A stretch of DNA of 64,000 nucleotides. Origin: Silurus meridionalis. Taxonomy: Eukaryota > Chordata > Actinopteri > Siluriformes > Siluridae. Shown piece after piece: positions 26,688 to 38,679 of the stretch. Location of the stretch: contig NC_060887.1 in NCBI RefSeq assembly GCF_014805685.1, positions 28,589,463 to 28,653,462 on the forward strand, read 5' to 3'. The position numbers and the translations under genes were made by a program. Within the stretch, counting starts at the first letter, position 1; the number at the start of each line of letters is the position of its first letter. Below the pieces are notes generated by a model. That model made no database searches. It was not told the origin of the DNA and saw only the letters and a list, made by a program, of their open reading frames with translations.

Positions 26688-27147
26688 ACGGTCCCCGACC
26701 TTTTTTTGTACCACGGACCGGTTTAATGTCAGACGATATTTTCACGGACCGGCCTTTAAGGTGTGGCGGATAAATACAACAAAATAAAATGATACGACCG
26801 ACATAAAAACTGGTATTTTCTAAATATAATAATAAACGTGAATCCACTGTGCTTTTTTTTGTTCATTTTGCTAGCTTGGGGGTTTGAATGTAGCGGTAAT
26901 TTATTATGTGTTAACGGCCAGAGCAGCCACTTTAAGAAGGTAGAGGATGAAGGTAAGACTTGTGACCGAGGCATCATGACATGCATCAAGAGTGAGTCAT
27001 AGACAGATGTGGAGGAGAGAATCTGGTAATTTTCCAAAATAAAACATAGTTTAGAATCAGATAATAAATAAAATGGAAATATTGTAAATTATGTATTCTT
27101 TCTGTGCAGCCCAGTACCAATTGGCCCAGGGGTTGGGGACCACTGCA
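26688..27147. mobile_element. Non-autonomous hAT element with 8-bp target duplication
   Basis: The ends read ACGGTCCCCGACC on the left and GGTTGGGGACCACTGCA on the right, an inverted pair of the 'GGTCCCCAACC' type known in hAT elements. The octamer TTAGAACA is found on both sides (26680-26687 and 27148-27155), exactly the hAT target-duplication length. At 460 bp with no transposase frame, it depends on an autonomous relative. Confidence 0.82.
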
Positions 27148-27153
27148 TTAGAA

Positions 27154-28078
27154 CATGGGTCTTCAACGGGGGTCTGCGACCCCTATGAGGTCCACGGTGG
27201 TACTGCAGGGGGTCGGCTAATTAATGTTGAATCACAAATAACTTTTTGTTAAAAAAACATGGATAAAAACATCAAAGATGAAATATTTAATTTTGAAAAT
27301 ATTATAATTGTTACACCACAGATCTATTCAACTTAAATCTAATGTTCATGTAAATGTATAATAGTGTCAGGGATCCACCAGCCACACCCTCTCTTGAGCC
27401 ACACACTCCTCCTAGCAGCTCCCCGTCCTACTAATCATGCACACCTGACTCTCATCAGCTCACACTATATAAGCACACACTTCCAAACACTCCCCGTCCC
27501 GTCCGTTCTACCGATTAGTCTGGAGAACATCACTGGACCTTCTGACTGCTCTTTCTATGGACTATCTCTTAGTGGATTGTCACCAAGGACTTATTTCATT
27601 GTGGTTCTATTCTGTGGATATATCTTATGAACTGCTCTTTGCCTGTGCCTTCAGTGATCCCGTGCTTACTGCTGGTTTGGTTTATCTACATTCCCTTCAT
27701 CATTAAACACATCTTTGTTCTGTTGCACTTCGGCTTCTGCTCGTTCTTCCAGCCTGACAAATAGTCAACCTGAAACCGCAAATCTATTAAAATAAAAGGC
27801 AACTGTGAAGAACTTAATAAATTGTGATTTCAGGTGCAAAATATGTTTGTTATGATGCATAAATCTTTTTGAAAATATATAAAATTATACAGATAATGAT
27901 GCATGTACAACAACATAGTTGTAATTGTCTTAACATAATATAACATATAATTATATATGTAACATAATACGATTGTTTTCTATTAATATCAGTTGATACA
28001 TTTTGTATCAGGGGGGTACCTGCCTCATGTTTTTTTCGCCTAAGGGGTCTTTGACCTGAAAAATGTTGAAGACCCCTG
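27154..28078. mobile_element. Second hAT-like element, host to a solo LTR
   Basis: Left end CATGGGTCTTCAAC and right end GTTGAAGACCCCTG form an inverted pair. The flanking octamers CATTAGAA and CTTTAGGA match at six of eight positions, fitting an old hAT target duplication. The element abuts the hAT copy at 26688-27147. It is split by a solo LTR at 27365-27759, so its own length is about 530 bp. Confidence 0.65.
27365..27759 (+). mobile_element. Solo LTR with 5-bp target duplication
   Basis: The 395-bp unit starts TGTCAGG and ends CCTGACA, the TG...CA inverted ends of an LTR. It is bounded by AATAG on both sides (27360-27364 and 27760-27764). A TATA-like ctatataagc lies near 27465-27474. It is GC-richer than its surroundings. 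There is no internal region or second LTR, so it probably arose by recombination between two LTRs. The superfamily (Ty3/gypsy-like or other) cannot be told from the LTR alone. Confidence 0.82.
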
Positions 28079-28922
28079 CTTTAGGATGTAGAGCTAATAT
28101 TTACTATTTTTGTCTTCATGATAGTTTTTTTTATATTTCATTGCTTTTATTAACAATATAATGTTCTCTGTACAATGCCAACATTTCAAATCTGAATTAT
28201 CTCAAAAAATATTTAAAATTAACACTTTATCTATGAATTTTGAATGAAACTTCCCATGTTGCTTAATTCCACACATGCTAGAGCATACACATTCATTTCT
28301 TCTGACTATGAGAATAGCATATGGGTAGAAGCAGGAAGAAGAGCTACTTTTACCCAAACAAATTAGCAATGAACTATCAATATTGGAGAAAATAATGTTT
28401 TGTGCCAGCATAACAATACAGCCTGTAGATGTAAAGAAGCCACACAAACTCAACCAAATAGTTACATTGCTATATAACAGCTTATAGGAATGTAAACATG
28501 CTTTAAGAAGAATGCATTTTAAATTGCCTAAACAAGTACCTCTTGACAAAAGTCTGGTAACATGAAAACAGGTAAAAGACTAGAGCTTGATACTGGCTCT
28601 GGCTACGAACCTCTTACTACAGATTTCTCCTGTGAGCCAAGTAATGGTACATCAGGGACATCCGACCTGCCTGTTCTCATTTATCACCTCTAGCCTGAAG
28701 TGAAGAAGTGGAACTCTGAGGATTTACATCAGTAACCTGTGACTGACCGAGCACAAACATGTAGATACCTAAATTGCTCAGAATAACACTACACAGTTGC
28801 CAGTTTTTATAATAACCCAGAGAAAAAGATTTTATTTAAATATTGTCATCTTTGTTGATTAATGAGTAAGAAACATAGCCAAGGGACAAACTTACTTATA
28901 AAGAACATATTCACTTTTAATC
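28079..28922. other. Noncoding DNA, no gene seen
   Basis: Short open frames without recognisable content, and no clear transposon ends. Confidence 0.45.
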
Positions 28923-29017
28923 ACCACATTATCTGTGTAAAGCTGCTTTGAGGCAATGTCCATTGTTAAAAGCACTATACAAATAAAAATAAATTGAATT
29001 CAATTCAATTCAATATA
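28923..29017 (+). repeat. LINE/SINE 3' tail with (ATTCA)-type end
   Basis: The phrase 'gtaaagctgctttgaggcaa', then 'tgttaaaagcactatacaaa', ends in 'ttgaattcaattcaattcaa'. This is the widespread fish retroposon tail that ends in short A/T-rich repeats. A reverse-oriented relative is at 38680-38900. Confidence 0.6.
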
Positions 29018-29344
29018 CAAAGATAAAAACGGCATGAAAGGGCATGAAATAAAGGTTATATATAAAAAAAAAAAAAATATATATACACGAAAATGTTATA
29101 TTTAATATTTTCTAATTAACCAGTTAGCTTAATATAGTGGATATTACATTGTAGCTTTGTTTTTGTTTTGCCTGAAGAGCTTTATTTAAATGGCATATTA
29201 ATTTTAATAATCAGATCTCTTGATTTTGCAAACCATGTCTTGTTCTCCGATATGATTTTTTTCATGTCTGATAAGAAAATACATAGAGGGGGAACTGTGC
29301 AATTCCAAGTGCAGGGTGCAGTGTTTGTGTCATTTACATTTACT

Positions 29345-30066
29345 AGTGGTGGACAGTAAATAAGTAAATTCGCATTCACACTTTTACTTCAACTTCACTT
29401 CATTTCAAAGTCAAATGCCATACTTTTTACTAAACTACATTTTTGCGAAATCAGTCATTCCTTTTTTATTAATGAGCGAATAAAAACTTAATTGGTCAAA
29501 CACGCAGCAAGACACCAATCAGCGTCGAGCGTGTGCTCGGTTTTGAACTTGTTTTGATTGCTGCTTGGTGGTATCTAATTAGCACCAACATACAGTTCAG
29601 CATCAGTTCAACAGCAAGCAGAACATTTTGAGAGGAATAAATGATGGAAGAAACTCCTGACTTGAACTCTCCACAACACCCGTGACCTTATTTACACAAT
29701 ATCTTTTCAAGTAGTTGAACAGAAGGTTTTGGACTGATAATGTAAATAAATATCAATCAGTGTTTGTCTTATTTATATCATTCTATATAATTCTTAATAG
29801 ATTACTGTGCTAAGAGTAACATTAGAGTATTGTCACATAAACTAAGTTGATTAAGCAACAAGTCTTGTAACAAAAAATGATAATAGGAACAGTATAGTCA
29901 TAACAAATCATAGTATTTGGATACTTAAGTACATTTGAAGGCAAATACTTTTGTACTTTTACTCAAGTGAAAGTTTAAAGGAAGCACTTTTACTGGAGTA
30001 ATATTTGATCTAGTGTATCTCTACTTTTACTTAAGTACGTGCTTTGTGCACTTCGTCCGCCACTGG
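29345..30066. mobile_element. Non-autonomous DNA element with short inverted ends
   Basis: The left end 'agtggtggac' and right end 'gtccgccact' are an inverted pair. Just inside are many 'actttta'/'taaaagt' and 'cttaagta' motifs, as in a fish repeat family I recognise as hAT-like. No exact 8-bp duplication could be found, so both class and boundaries are provisional. Confidence 0.45.
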
Positions 30067-30497
30067 CATTAACATTTACAGCAGTTGACTAACAAACTTA
30101 CTTAAATGTATCTGTGAAAGTGGTTCATAGATTCCATCGAAACATATCCTCATGCTAGAAAGATTAAGAAATAGTATTGATCTTTACTATAGTAAGCATT
30201 TATGTGTAGCTCTGTATAATATTGATGTAATGACGTCTTATATTTATTCATGGTTTTAATTCCATGTTATTGTGCTGTCTCTGTCATTGACTCATTAACT
30301 TAATGACCTTGACAGTAACTCTTACATGAATTCTCCGCCATTTCAAGTTCTTGTTTTAACCATGGCCCACAACTAAGTTTAATGAGAGGGAAATATGCTT
30401 TATCTTTTAGCTATGTTTTATTATTTTAGGGGACTGTAAAAATGGCATGTGCTTGTGCATTTGATATAAAACAACAAAACATAACAAATTTTAAATT
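30067..30497. other. Noncoding DNA, no gene seen
   Basis: Nothing recognised. Confidence 0.45.
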
Positions 30498-32049
30498 CCT
30501 GATTTTGGGTAAGCATTTGAACACCCTGCTATTTTGCATGTTCTCCCACTTAGAAATCATGGAGGGGTCTGAAATTGTCATCGTAGGTGCATGTCCACTG
30601 TGAGAGACATAATCTAAAAAAAATCCAGAAATCACAATGTATGATTTTTTAACTATTTATTTGTATGATACAGCTGCAAATAAGTATTTGAACACCTGAG
30701 AAAGTCAATGTTAATATTTGGTACAGTAGCCTTTGTTTGCAATTACAGAGGTCAAACGTTTCCTGTAGTTTTCACCAGGTTTACACACACTGCAGGAGGG
30801 ATTTTGGCCCACTCCTCCACACAGATCTTCTCTAGATCAGTCAGGTTTCTGGCCTGTCGCTGAGAAACACGGAGTTTGAGCTCCCTCCAAAGATTCTCTA
30901 TTGGGTTTAGGTCTGGAGACTGGCTAGGCCACGCCAGAACCTTGATATGCTTCTTACAGAGCCACTCCTTGTTTATCCTGGCTGTGTGCTTTGGGTCATT
31001 GTCATGTTGGAAGACCCAGCCTCGACCCATCTTCAATGCTCTAACTGAGGGAAGGAGGTTGTTTCCCAAAATCTCGCAGTACATGGCCCTGGTCATCCTC
31101 TCCTTAACACAGTGCAGTCGCCCTGTCCCATGTGCAGAAAAACACCCCCAAAGCATGAAGATACCACATTCTTCTTCCACTAAACACGTTTAGTGGAATT
31201 ATGACCCAAAAGTTCTATTTTGGTCTCATTTGACCACATGACTTTCTCCCATGACTCCTCTGGATCATCCAAATGGTCATTGGGAAACTTAAGACGTGCC
31301 TGGACATGTGCTGGTTTAAGCAGGGGAACCTTCCGTGCCATGCATGATTTCAAACCATGACGTCTTAGTGTATTACCAACAGTAACCTTGGAAACGGTGG
31401 TCTCTTTTCAGGTCATTGACCAGCTCCTCCCGTATAGTTCTGGGCTGATTTCTCACCTTCCTTAGGATCATTGAGACCCCACGAGGTGAGATCTTGCATG
31501 GAGCCCCAGTCCGAGGGAGATTGACAGTCATGTTTAGCTTCTTCCATTTTCTAATGATTGCTTCAACAGTGGACCTTTTTTCACCAAGCTGCTTGGCAAT
31601 TTCCCCGTAGCCCTTTCCAGCCTTGTGGAGGTGTACAATTTTGTCTCTAGTGTCTTTGGACAGCTCTTTGGTCTTGGCCATGTTAGTAGCTGGATTCTTA
31701 CTGATTGTATGGGGTGGACAGGTGTCTTTATGCAGCTAACGACCTCAAACAGGTGCATCTAATTTAGGATAATAAATGTAGTGGATGTGGACATTTTAAA
31801 GGCAGACTAACAGGTCTTTGAGGGTCAGAATTCTAGCTGATAGACAGGTGTTCAAATACTTATTTGCAGCTGTATCATACAAATAAATAGTTTAAAAATC
31901 ATATATTGTGATTTCTGTTTTTTTTTTTTTTAGATTATGTCTCTCACAGTGGACATGCACCTACGATGACAATTTCAGACCCCTCCATGATTTCTAAGTG
32001 GGAGAACTTGCAAAATAGCAGGGTGTTCAAATACTTATTTTCCTCACTG
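30498..32049 (-). mobile_element. Tc1/mariner element, second copy of the 15376 family
   Basis: Same family as 15376-16974, in the opposite orientation. The right end is intact (ends CTCACTG at 32049, followed by TATA). The outermost 12 bases of the left end are eroded, so the boundary is approximate. The inner direct-repeat copies of 'aaataagtatttgaacacc' are present. About 1.55 kb. Confidence 0.9.
30752..31681 (-). pseudogene. Tc1-like transposase pseudogene, copy 2
   Basis: ATG at 31681 opens '[20 protein letters not shown]' and stays in frame through [16 protein letters not shown], where copy 1 has two one-base losses. About five bases are missing near 31405, ending that frame at 31373. 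A second loss of roughly 55 bases near 31170 removes the segment before '[13 protein letters not shown]'. The last open part (30752-31180) contains '[11 protein letters not shown]', '[18 protein letters not shown]' and the C-terminus. Codons near 31230 read WSNETK, so the first catalytic Asp is Asn, as in copy 1. Inactive. Confidence 0.92.
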
Positions 32050-33142
32050 TATATCACAATGAGTTTAAATTCCCATTACAAACACACCGAGTATAAATAA
32101 ATGTGCTTTTCTTAAACAACATCTGATTACACAAACAGATGGCTAAAAAGATACCTGGAGATCCAGCAATGATAACAGACAGCTTGGATCACACTGTGGC
32201 TCAGAGGTGCAATTTCACCTCTCTCTGATTTCCTAAACTATCGGAGTAAACAGAACATGATTGTGAAGCGAGACACTGATGAAATATGTTTTGAAATATT
32301 CTCCATTTAAAAAATAGTTTTATTTTTACATAGATATATAAATAGGTCAATTTAAAACCTGTGGGAGATGTTGACACTCTTCGATCATCAAAAGCACCAG
32401 CTGAAGGATCTTTAGAAAGTAAGATGTGTAGAGTTGTGATTAATGGTGCTCTACAACATAAGAAAGACACTTAATGTTGGTTTTTTCCTTTATTTTGTCA
32501 CCCAACTGTAACCGTTATACATTTTACTTTTTAAATTAGGTCTGGAGAATAAAAACCTCATGTATTTTTCAGACTATTTTTCTATTGAGTTTGCTTTGTA
32601 CATTTTCTATGGTTATCTTCCTAGACAAGATAAAACCCCATTATCATTTTAACTTCTGAAAAAAGAAAAAAACATTGCACATCATGTATTTAAGTAATAT
32701 AGAGTCTGAAAAATGTACTGCTATTTCTGAATTCAATACCCATTGTAGTTGTTTTTGGATTGTTGTGATTGGGTTCACTGAAAGAGACTAAAATCTTTGA
32801 GTAGAGTTTCTACAGTGGACTTCCACAACCAAAAGTCCATCAAACCTATAGCAGCAGGGTGACATGCAGAGACACAAGTACAATTGCTCCCTTCTGGGAA
32901 TATTCAGTGAACATTTGTCTTAATTTGTGGTAATGAATCTACTGCCACAGAGCAGTGGTCATTAAAATATTTTTCCTTGCAATGCAGGAAAACTTCAAAA
33001 ACCAAAACCAACACGTTACATAAATGTTGCCTCCTGTTAGACCCAAATATGGTCATTTGAAGAACATAGTCCTCCATGTCTTTTGGGTACTCCGCCACAG
33101 CATTTTTTTTTTCCATATACAGCGAGGTTTGGAGAGAAAGAC

Positions 33143-33146
<4 letters not shown>
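32050..33146. other. Noncoding DNA, no gene seen
   Basis: No recognised coding exon. A small exon-like stretch at 32359-32400 on the minus strand was considered and rejected. Confidence 0.45.

Positions 33147-33234
<88 letters not shown>
33147..33234. repeat. (GA)n microsatellite
   Basis: About 42 GA units with one interruption near 33178-33180. It causes Glu-Arg and Leu-Ser open frames that are artefacts. Confidence 0.96.
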
Positions 33235-33239
<5 letters not shown>

Positions 33240-33539
33240 ATCTCTGAAACCACCTGCGATTGATGTCCTGGGCAGGGCTGATAGATTGCTTTGTACTGGA
33301 GAAATTATAGCACAGTTTTATTCCACACAATGTATCACTGCTATGCTTCACCATTCAGCAATACGGAGATGTGGAAAGTGGTACTTAAAGGAATGCATGA
33401 CATCAGATATATCCTTTTTATAGTCTTGACAGAAAACTGCTAGGGATTTTTAAAGATAAAAATCAAGCAATAATTGAATTTAGTAGTCCCCGATAACCTG
33501 AGCTTATTGAACAACATTAAAACCGAATATACTGCTATA

Positions 33540-36142
33540 ACTCTTACCCTAACCCTAACTCTTACCCTAACCCTTACCCTAGCCCCTACTCTTACCCTAA
33601 CCCTAACTCTTACCTTAACCCTAACTCTTACCCTAACCCTAACTCTTACCTTAACCCTAACCCTAACTCTTACCCTAACCCTAACTCTTATTCTAACTCT
33701 TACCCTAACCCTAACTCTTACCCCGACCCTAACTCTTACCCTAACCTTAACCTAACCTTACCCTAACTCTTACCTTAACCCTAACCCCAACTCTTACCCT
33801 AACCCTAACTCTTACCTTAACCCTAACCCCAATTCTACCCTAACTCTTACCCTAACCCTAACTCTTACCCTAACCCTTACCCTAACCCTAACTCTTACTC
33901 TAACTCTTACCCTAACCCCAACTCTTACGTTAACCCTAACCCCAACTCTTACCCTAACTCTTACTCTAACACTAACTCTTACCCTTACCTTAACTCTTAC
34001 CCTAACTCATACCCCAACCCTAACTCTTACCTTCAACCTAACTCTAACTGTTACCCTAACTCTTACTCTAACTCTTACCCTAACCCTAACTCTTACCCTT
34101 ACTCATACCCCAACCCTAACTCTTACCCTAACACTAACTCTTACCCTAACCTTAACTCTTACCCTAACTCATACCACAACCATAACACTTACCCTAACCC
34201 TAACTTTTACCCTAACCCTAACTCTTACTCTAACTCTTACCCTAACCTAACTCTTACCCTAACACTTACCCTAACCCTAACTTTTACCCTAACCCTAACT
34301 CTTACTCTAACTTTTACTCTAACTCTTACCCTAACTCTTAACCTAACCCTAACCCTTACTCTAACTCTTACTCTAACTCTTACCCTAACTCTTACACTAA
34401 CCCTAACTCTTACTCTAACTCTTACCCTAACTCTTACCCTAACCCTAACCCTAACCCTAACCCTTACTCTAACTCTTACTCTAACTCTTACCTAACTCTA
34501 ACTCTTACTTTAACTCTTACTCTAACTCTACCCTAACTCTTACTCTAACTCTTACTCTAACTCTTACCTAACCCTAACTCTTACTCTAACTCTTACTCTA
34601 ACTCTTACTCTAACCCTAACCCTTACCCTAACTCTTACTCTAACTCTTACTCTAACTCTTACCCTAACTCTTACCCTAACCCTAACCCTAACCCTTACTC
34701 TAACTCTCACTCTAACTCTTACCCTAACTCTAACTCTTACTTTAACTCTTACTCTAACTCTTACCCTAACTCTTACTCTAACTCTTACTCTAACTCTTAC
34801 CCTAACTCTTACTCTAACTCTTACTCTAACTCTTACCCTAACCCTAACTCTTACTCTAACTCTTACTCTAACTCTTACCCTAACCCTAACCCTTACTCTA
34901 ACTCTTACTCTAACTCTTACTCTAACTCTTACCCTAACCCTAACTCTTACTCTAACTCTTACCCTAACCCTAACTCTTACCTTAACCCTAACTCTAACTC
35001 TTACCCTAACTCTTACTCTAACACTAACTCTTACCCTTACCTTAACTCTTACCCTAACTCATACCCCAACCCTAACTCTTACTCTTACTCTAACTGTTAC
35101 CCTAACTCTTACTCTAACTCTTACCCTAACCCTAACTCTTACCCTTACTCATACCCCAACCCTAACTCTTACCCTAACACTAACTCTTACTCTTACCCTA
35201 ACTCTCTCCCTAACACTAACTCTTACCCTAACCTTAACTCTTACCCTAACTCATACCACAACCATAACACTTACCCTAACCCTAACCCCAACTCTTACTC
35301 TAACTTTTACTCTAACTCTTACCCTAACACTTACCCTAACCCTAACTTTTACCCTAACCCTAACTCTTACTCTAACTTTTACTCTAACTCTTACCCTAAC
35401 TCTTAACCTAACCCTAACCCTTACTCTAACTCTTACTCTAACTCTTACCCTAACTCTTACACTAACCCTAACTCTTACTCTAACTCTTACTCTAACTCTT
35501 ACCTAACCCTAACTCTTACTCTAACTCTTACTCTAACTCTTACTCTAACCCTAACCCTTACTCTAACTCTTACTCTAACTCTTACCCTAACTCTAACTCT
35601 TACTTTAACTCTTACCCTAACTCTAACTCTTACTTTAACTCTTACTCTAACTCTTACCCTAACTCTTACTCTAACTCTTACTCTAACTCTTACCCTAACC
35701 CTAACTCTTACTCTAACTCTTACTCTAACTCTTACTCTAACTCTTACCCTAACTCTTACTCTAACTCTTACCCTAACTCTTACCCTAACTCTTATCCTAA
35801 CTCTAACTCTAACTCTTACTCTAACTCTTACCCTAACCCTAACTCTTACTCTAACTCTTACCCTAACTCTTACCCTAACTCTTATCCTAACTCTAACTCT
35901 AACTCTTACCCTAACTCTTACCCTAACTCTTACTCTAACTCTTACTCTAACTCTTACCCTAACTCTTACTCTAACCCTAACTCTTACTGTAACTCTTACT
36001 CTAACTCTTACTCTAACTCTTACTCTAACTCTAACTCTTACTCTAACTCTTACCCTAACTCTTACTCTAACTCTAACTCTTACTCTTACCCTAACTCTTA
36101 CCCTAACTCTTACTCTAACTCCTACCCTAACCATAACCATAT
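33540..36142. repeat. Degenerate telomere-like array, 2.6 kb
   Basis: An uninterrupted run of hexamers related to the vertebrate telomere repeat CCCTAA on the plus strand. The main forms are CTAACC, CTTACC, CTAACT and CTTACT, often alternating as a 12-mer. True (CCCTAA) runs are short, for example at 34436-34465. Occasional single-base losses shift the phase. A block at about 33905-34490 recurs at about 34960-35550 with an offset of 1.05-1.08 kb. The open frames across it are Leu-Thr repeats (plus) and Val-Arg repeats (minus, 35499-36140). It is interstitial here, with ordinary sequence on both sides. Confidence 0.95.
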
Positions 36143-37463
36143 TTTTTCTGCCTAATTGTCTGATAAAAAAAATGGGGGAAAAAGATTACCTTTGTCATTT
36201 CTGTCAGCATTACCCATGATCCTTTGCCTCCATTGCAATGTAGATGGAGATGTATGGAGGCATTTGTGCTGAGTGATATAAAAAAAGAGGGAAATTCGTG
36301 TCCATGAACACGAATAAACAGATTAAAGTTTGTGACCATATAACAAAATACCAGGAGACTGTGTTGTCACAAAAGTATATACTTTTACAGTTTTTTTTCC
36401 AAAATGTTTTCTGAATTTCCATACTTCTGTAGGTCTGGACATTATTGCTTTTTAATGTAATACTTTTCAAGACCTCAGCACAAGCTGTGTTGTAAGGTAC
36501 TAATATCACAACATTTTTGAAAACAATACAGTTATTTCATTTGATTAGCAGTAGCAATTGAGGGGAAACCACTATTTAAAGCTTTCCCACTTTCATGAAA
36601 CAAGTTAATAATATAGTGTCAGAAAATTACAAAGTTGCATATGTATTAAGACCATTTTTTGTGGGAAACGCATGTTTACAGAGTAGCATGTTTAGTTTAA
36701 TAGTATTATTATATGATGCCTCCTAGTGGAGTAATAGCAAAATTATTATTTTTTTACTTTTAATTCAATTTTAATTGAAATCAGATTCAATATTAATCTG
36801 GTGGTTCAGATTAGAACCTCTATTAGGCCAGCCCTGGCCTGTGTGCCATATGTTTGTCACCTCTGGTCTATTTTTTCCCTTCCTCAAAGCAAACAGCAGA
36901 GAATAAGTGTAAACACAGTAATGAAAAGTGTCTGAGAGGGTGACACATACATTCACAGTCGTCCCTGAGGTCAATGGCTGAAATTTATAGACTGGAGGAT
37001 GAGCCATTCACAGCATGAATCTGCAGCATGTACATCTGACCTTAAAGATGAGCAGGCAGCAGAGCGGTGAGAGAAATCTAATGAAGTGTTTACCCAAATG
37101 CACAAGCAGAGATAAAAATGATAGAAAAGGAGCTGCTACAGTTATGTTGTTAATAAACCTGGAATGGCTGTAGCAATTTCAGTCCACCAAATCTATTAGA
37201 ACAAAGTGAAAATGTTCCCAAATGACACATTATAGATAATGGAGGTAAACATGAGGGAGGCTGAGATTTGACTCCATTCACAAAATGCACAAAACAAACA
37301 CGATATCAGCTTTAACCTTCAGCATCTGATTCAGGCTACGTGTATAAGTCACATTCCTTATATGCATTAAAGTGTAAAAGGCAGCAGCCGTAACCTCACT
37401 ATGTCATTTTCTAAATGATTTTATTTGCAGAAACTAATGTAAACAACCACAATATTCCATTCC

Positions 37464-37466
<3 letters not shown>
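36143..37466. other. Noncoding DNA; possible conserved element
   Basis: No gene seen. A decayed repeat end ('tgtgccatatgtttgtcacc') lies near 36841. The part from about 37015 to 37290 is non-repetitive and of even composition and might be a conserved noncoding element. Confidence 0.35.
36716..36729 (-). promoter_or_regulatory. Candidate CTCF site
   Basis: The minus strand reads CCACTAGGAGGCAT, matching the CTCF core. It has the same orientation as the site at 12653-12668. Motif evidence only. Confidence 0.35.

Positions 37467-37526
<60 letters not shown>
37467..37526. repeat. (TA)n tract, left of a DNA element
   Basis: About 30 TA units. A shorter TA tract resumes at 38020. Confidence 0.95.
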
Positions 37527-37529
<3 letters not shown>

Positions 37530-38018
37530 TGTTATGCTAGTTACTAAAAAATAGTAACTAGTTACAGTTACTTGTTACTTCATTCAAAAAGTAACTCCGT
37601 TACTTTGTTGATTATTACACCAAAAAGTAATGCGTTACTGTTAAAAGTAACTTTTTAGTTACTTTTTTAAAGAACCTTTTTTAATGTTCCCATTAATGCC
37701 CTTTTATGCGTATGGTCTATACAAACACAAAACTGACTTAAACACAAAGTCATTTTTAAACACTATTTTATTTAAGTCAGACCAGCACACACTGAATATA
37801 TCACAAGGATTTCTGAAATAAATAACAAAACAAGCTGAATAATATATTCACAATCAAAAACTAAAGTGGCTTCTGCTGTTGTGTTGAGCGCCTAAAAATG
37901 TTCCTTTCACAGCTGAAGTATGAAAACTATCAACAATGTAGAACAGAACACCGGGTTAGCTTCTAGCTTCTAGCTCCTCAGGCATGGAGTTGCCTGTAAC
38001 GCGTTACTGCCCAACACT
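37527..38018. mobile_element. hAT-like non-autonomous element inside (TA)n
   Basis: It begins CAGTGTTATG and ends CCAACACT, with 'taacgcgttactgcccaaca' at the right and many 'gttactt'/'agtaac' motifs at the left. This is a repeat family common in fish genomes, whose ideal ends are CAGTGTTGGG. TA repeats lie on both sides and could hide an 8-bp TATATATA duplication. No open frame. Confidence 0.55.
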
Positions 38019-38305
38019 TTATATATATATATATATATGGATATTCTAATAATGAGGCAGCTCCACATGGCCTAGTGATAAGCTTATATAGAGTTTAACA
38101 AGCAGTGAAATATGCCCCAGTCAAGAACATGATCATTAAACTAACGACTACCCTTATTGTCCCCATTCTAAACACAGAATCTCGACACTCAGCACCCATG
38201 AGGAGGCTGCAGCAGCTAGCTAACTTTTACAACCAACTCAGCCGGTGAATGTTATGGTACAGTATTATAATATATTTTATTACAGTGAGCATTGCCCATG
38301 AACAA

Positions 38306-38349
38306 GTGTGTGTGTGTGTGTGTGTGTGTGCGTGTGTATGTGTGTGTGT
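38306..38349. repeat. (TG)n microsatellite
   Basis: About 22 units with interruptions (cg, at). Confidence 0.93.
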
Positions 38350-38679
38350 CCTTGTCACAGTGTGAACGTTCACTTTGATCTGCGGTAGCATGGATGAATA
38401 AATCTGAAAATTAAACTGTCAGACACTGAGATGGCAAAGTATAAATTTTCATTCGACCCCCACTCCCTGAATAAACTATAAGAAGCCACATTACTTCATG
38501 TGACATGGAATAAAACAAAAACAGCATCATGCTCACTTATAGGGTAAACAATAGAGGCGACGGCAGATTAGTTTAATGATTGATCATCCAAGCTGATGAC
38601 TATATAAGGAAATGTTTACAACCCTTATGATCCCTAATATAATACTTTCAATGATATACATTTGAAGATTAAATTGACT

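Noticed and set aside
32359..32400. Minus-strand 42-base exon-like segment with a decent acceptor
   Set aside because: The donor (CAG|GTTTTA) is weak, the piece is open in several frames, and no family is recognised.
35499..36140. 213-aa Val-Arg open frame as a real gene
   Set aside because: It is generated by the 6-bp periodic telomere-like array; no non-repeat sequence is encoded. Kept only as a finding about the repeat.
33540..36142. CRISPR-like repeat array
   Set aside because: Continuous short tandem repeats with no spacers, in a vertebrate genome.
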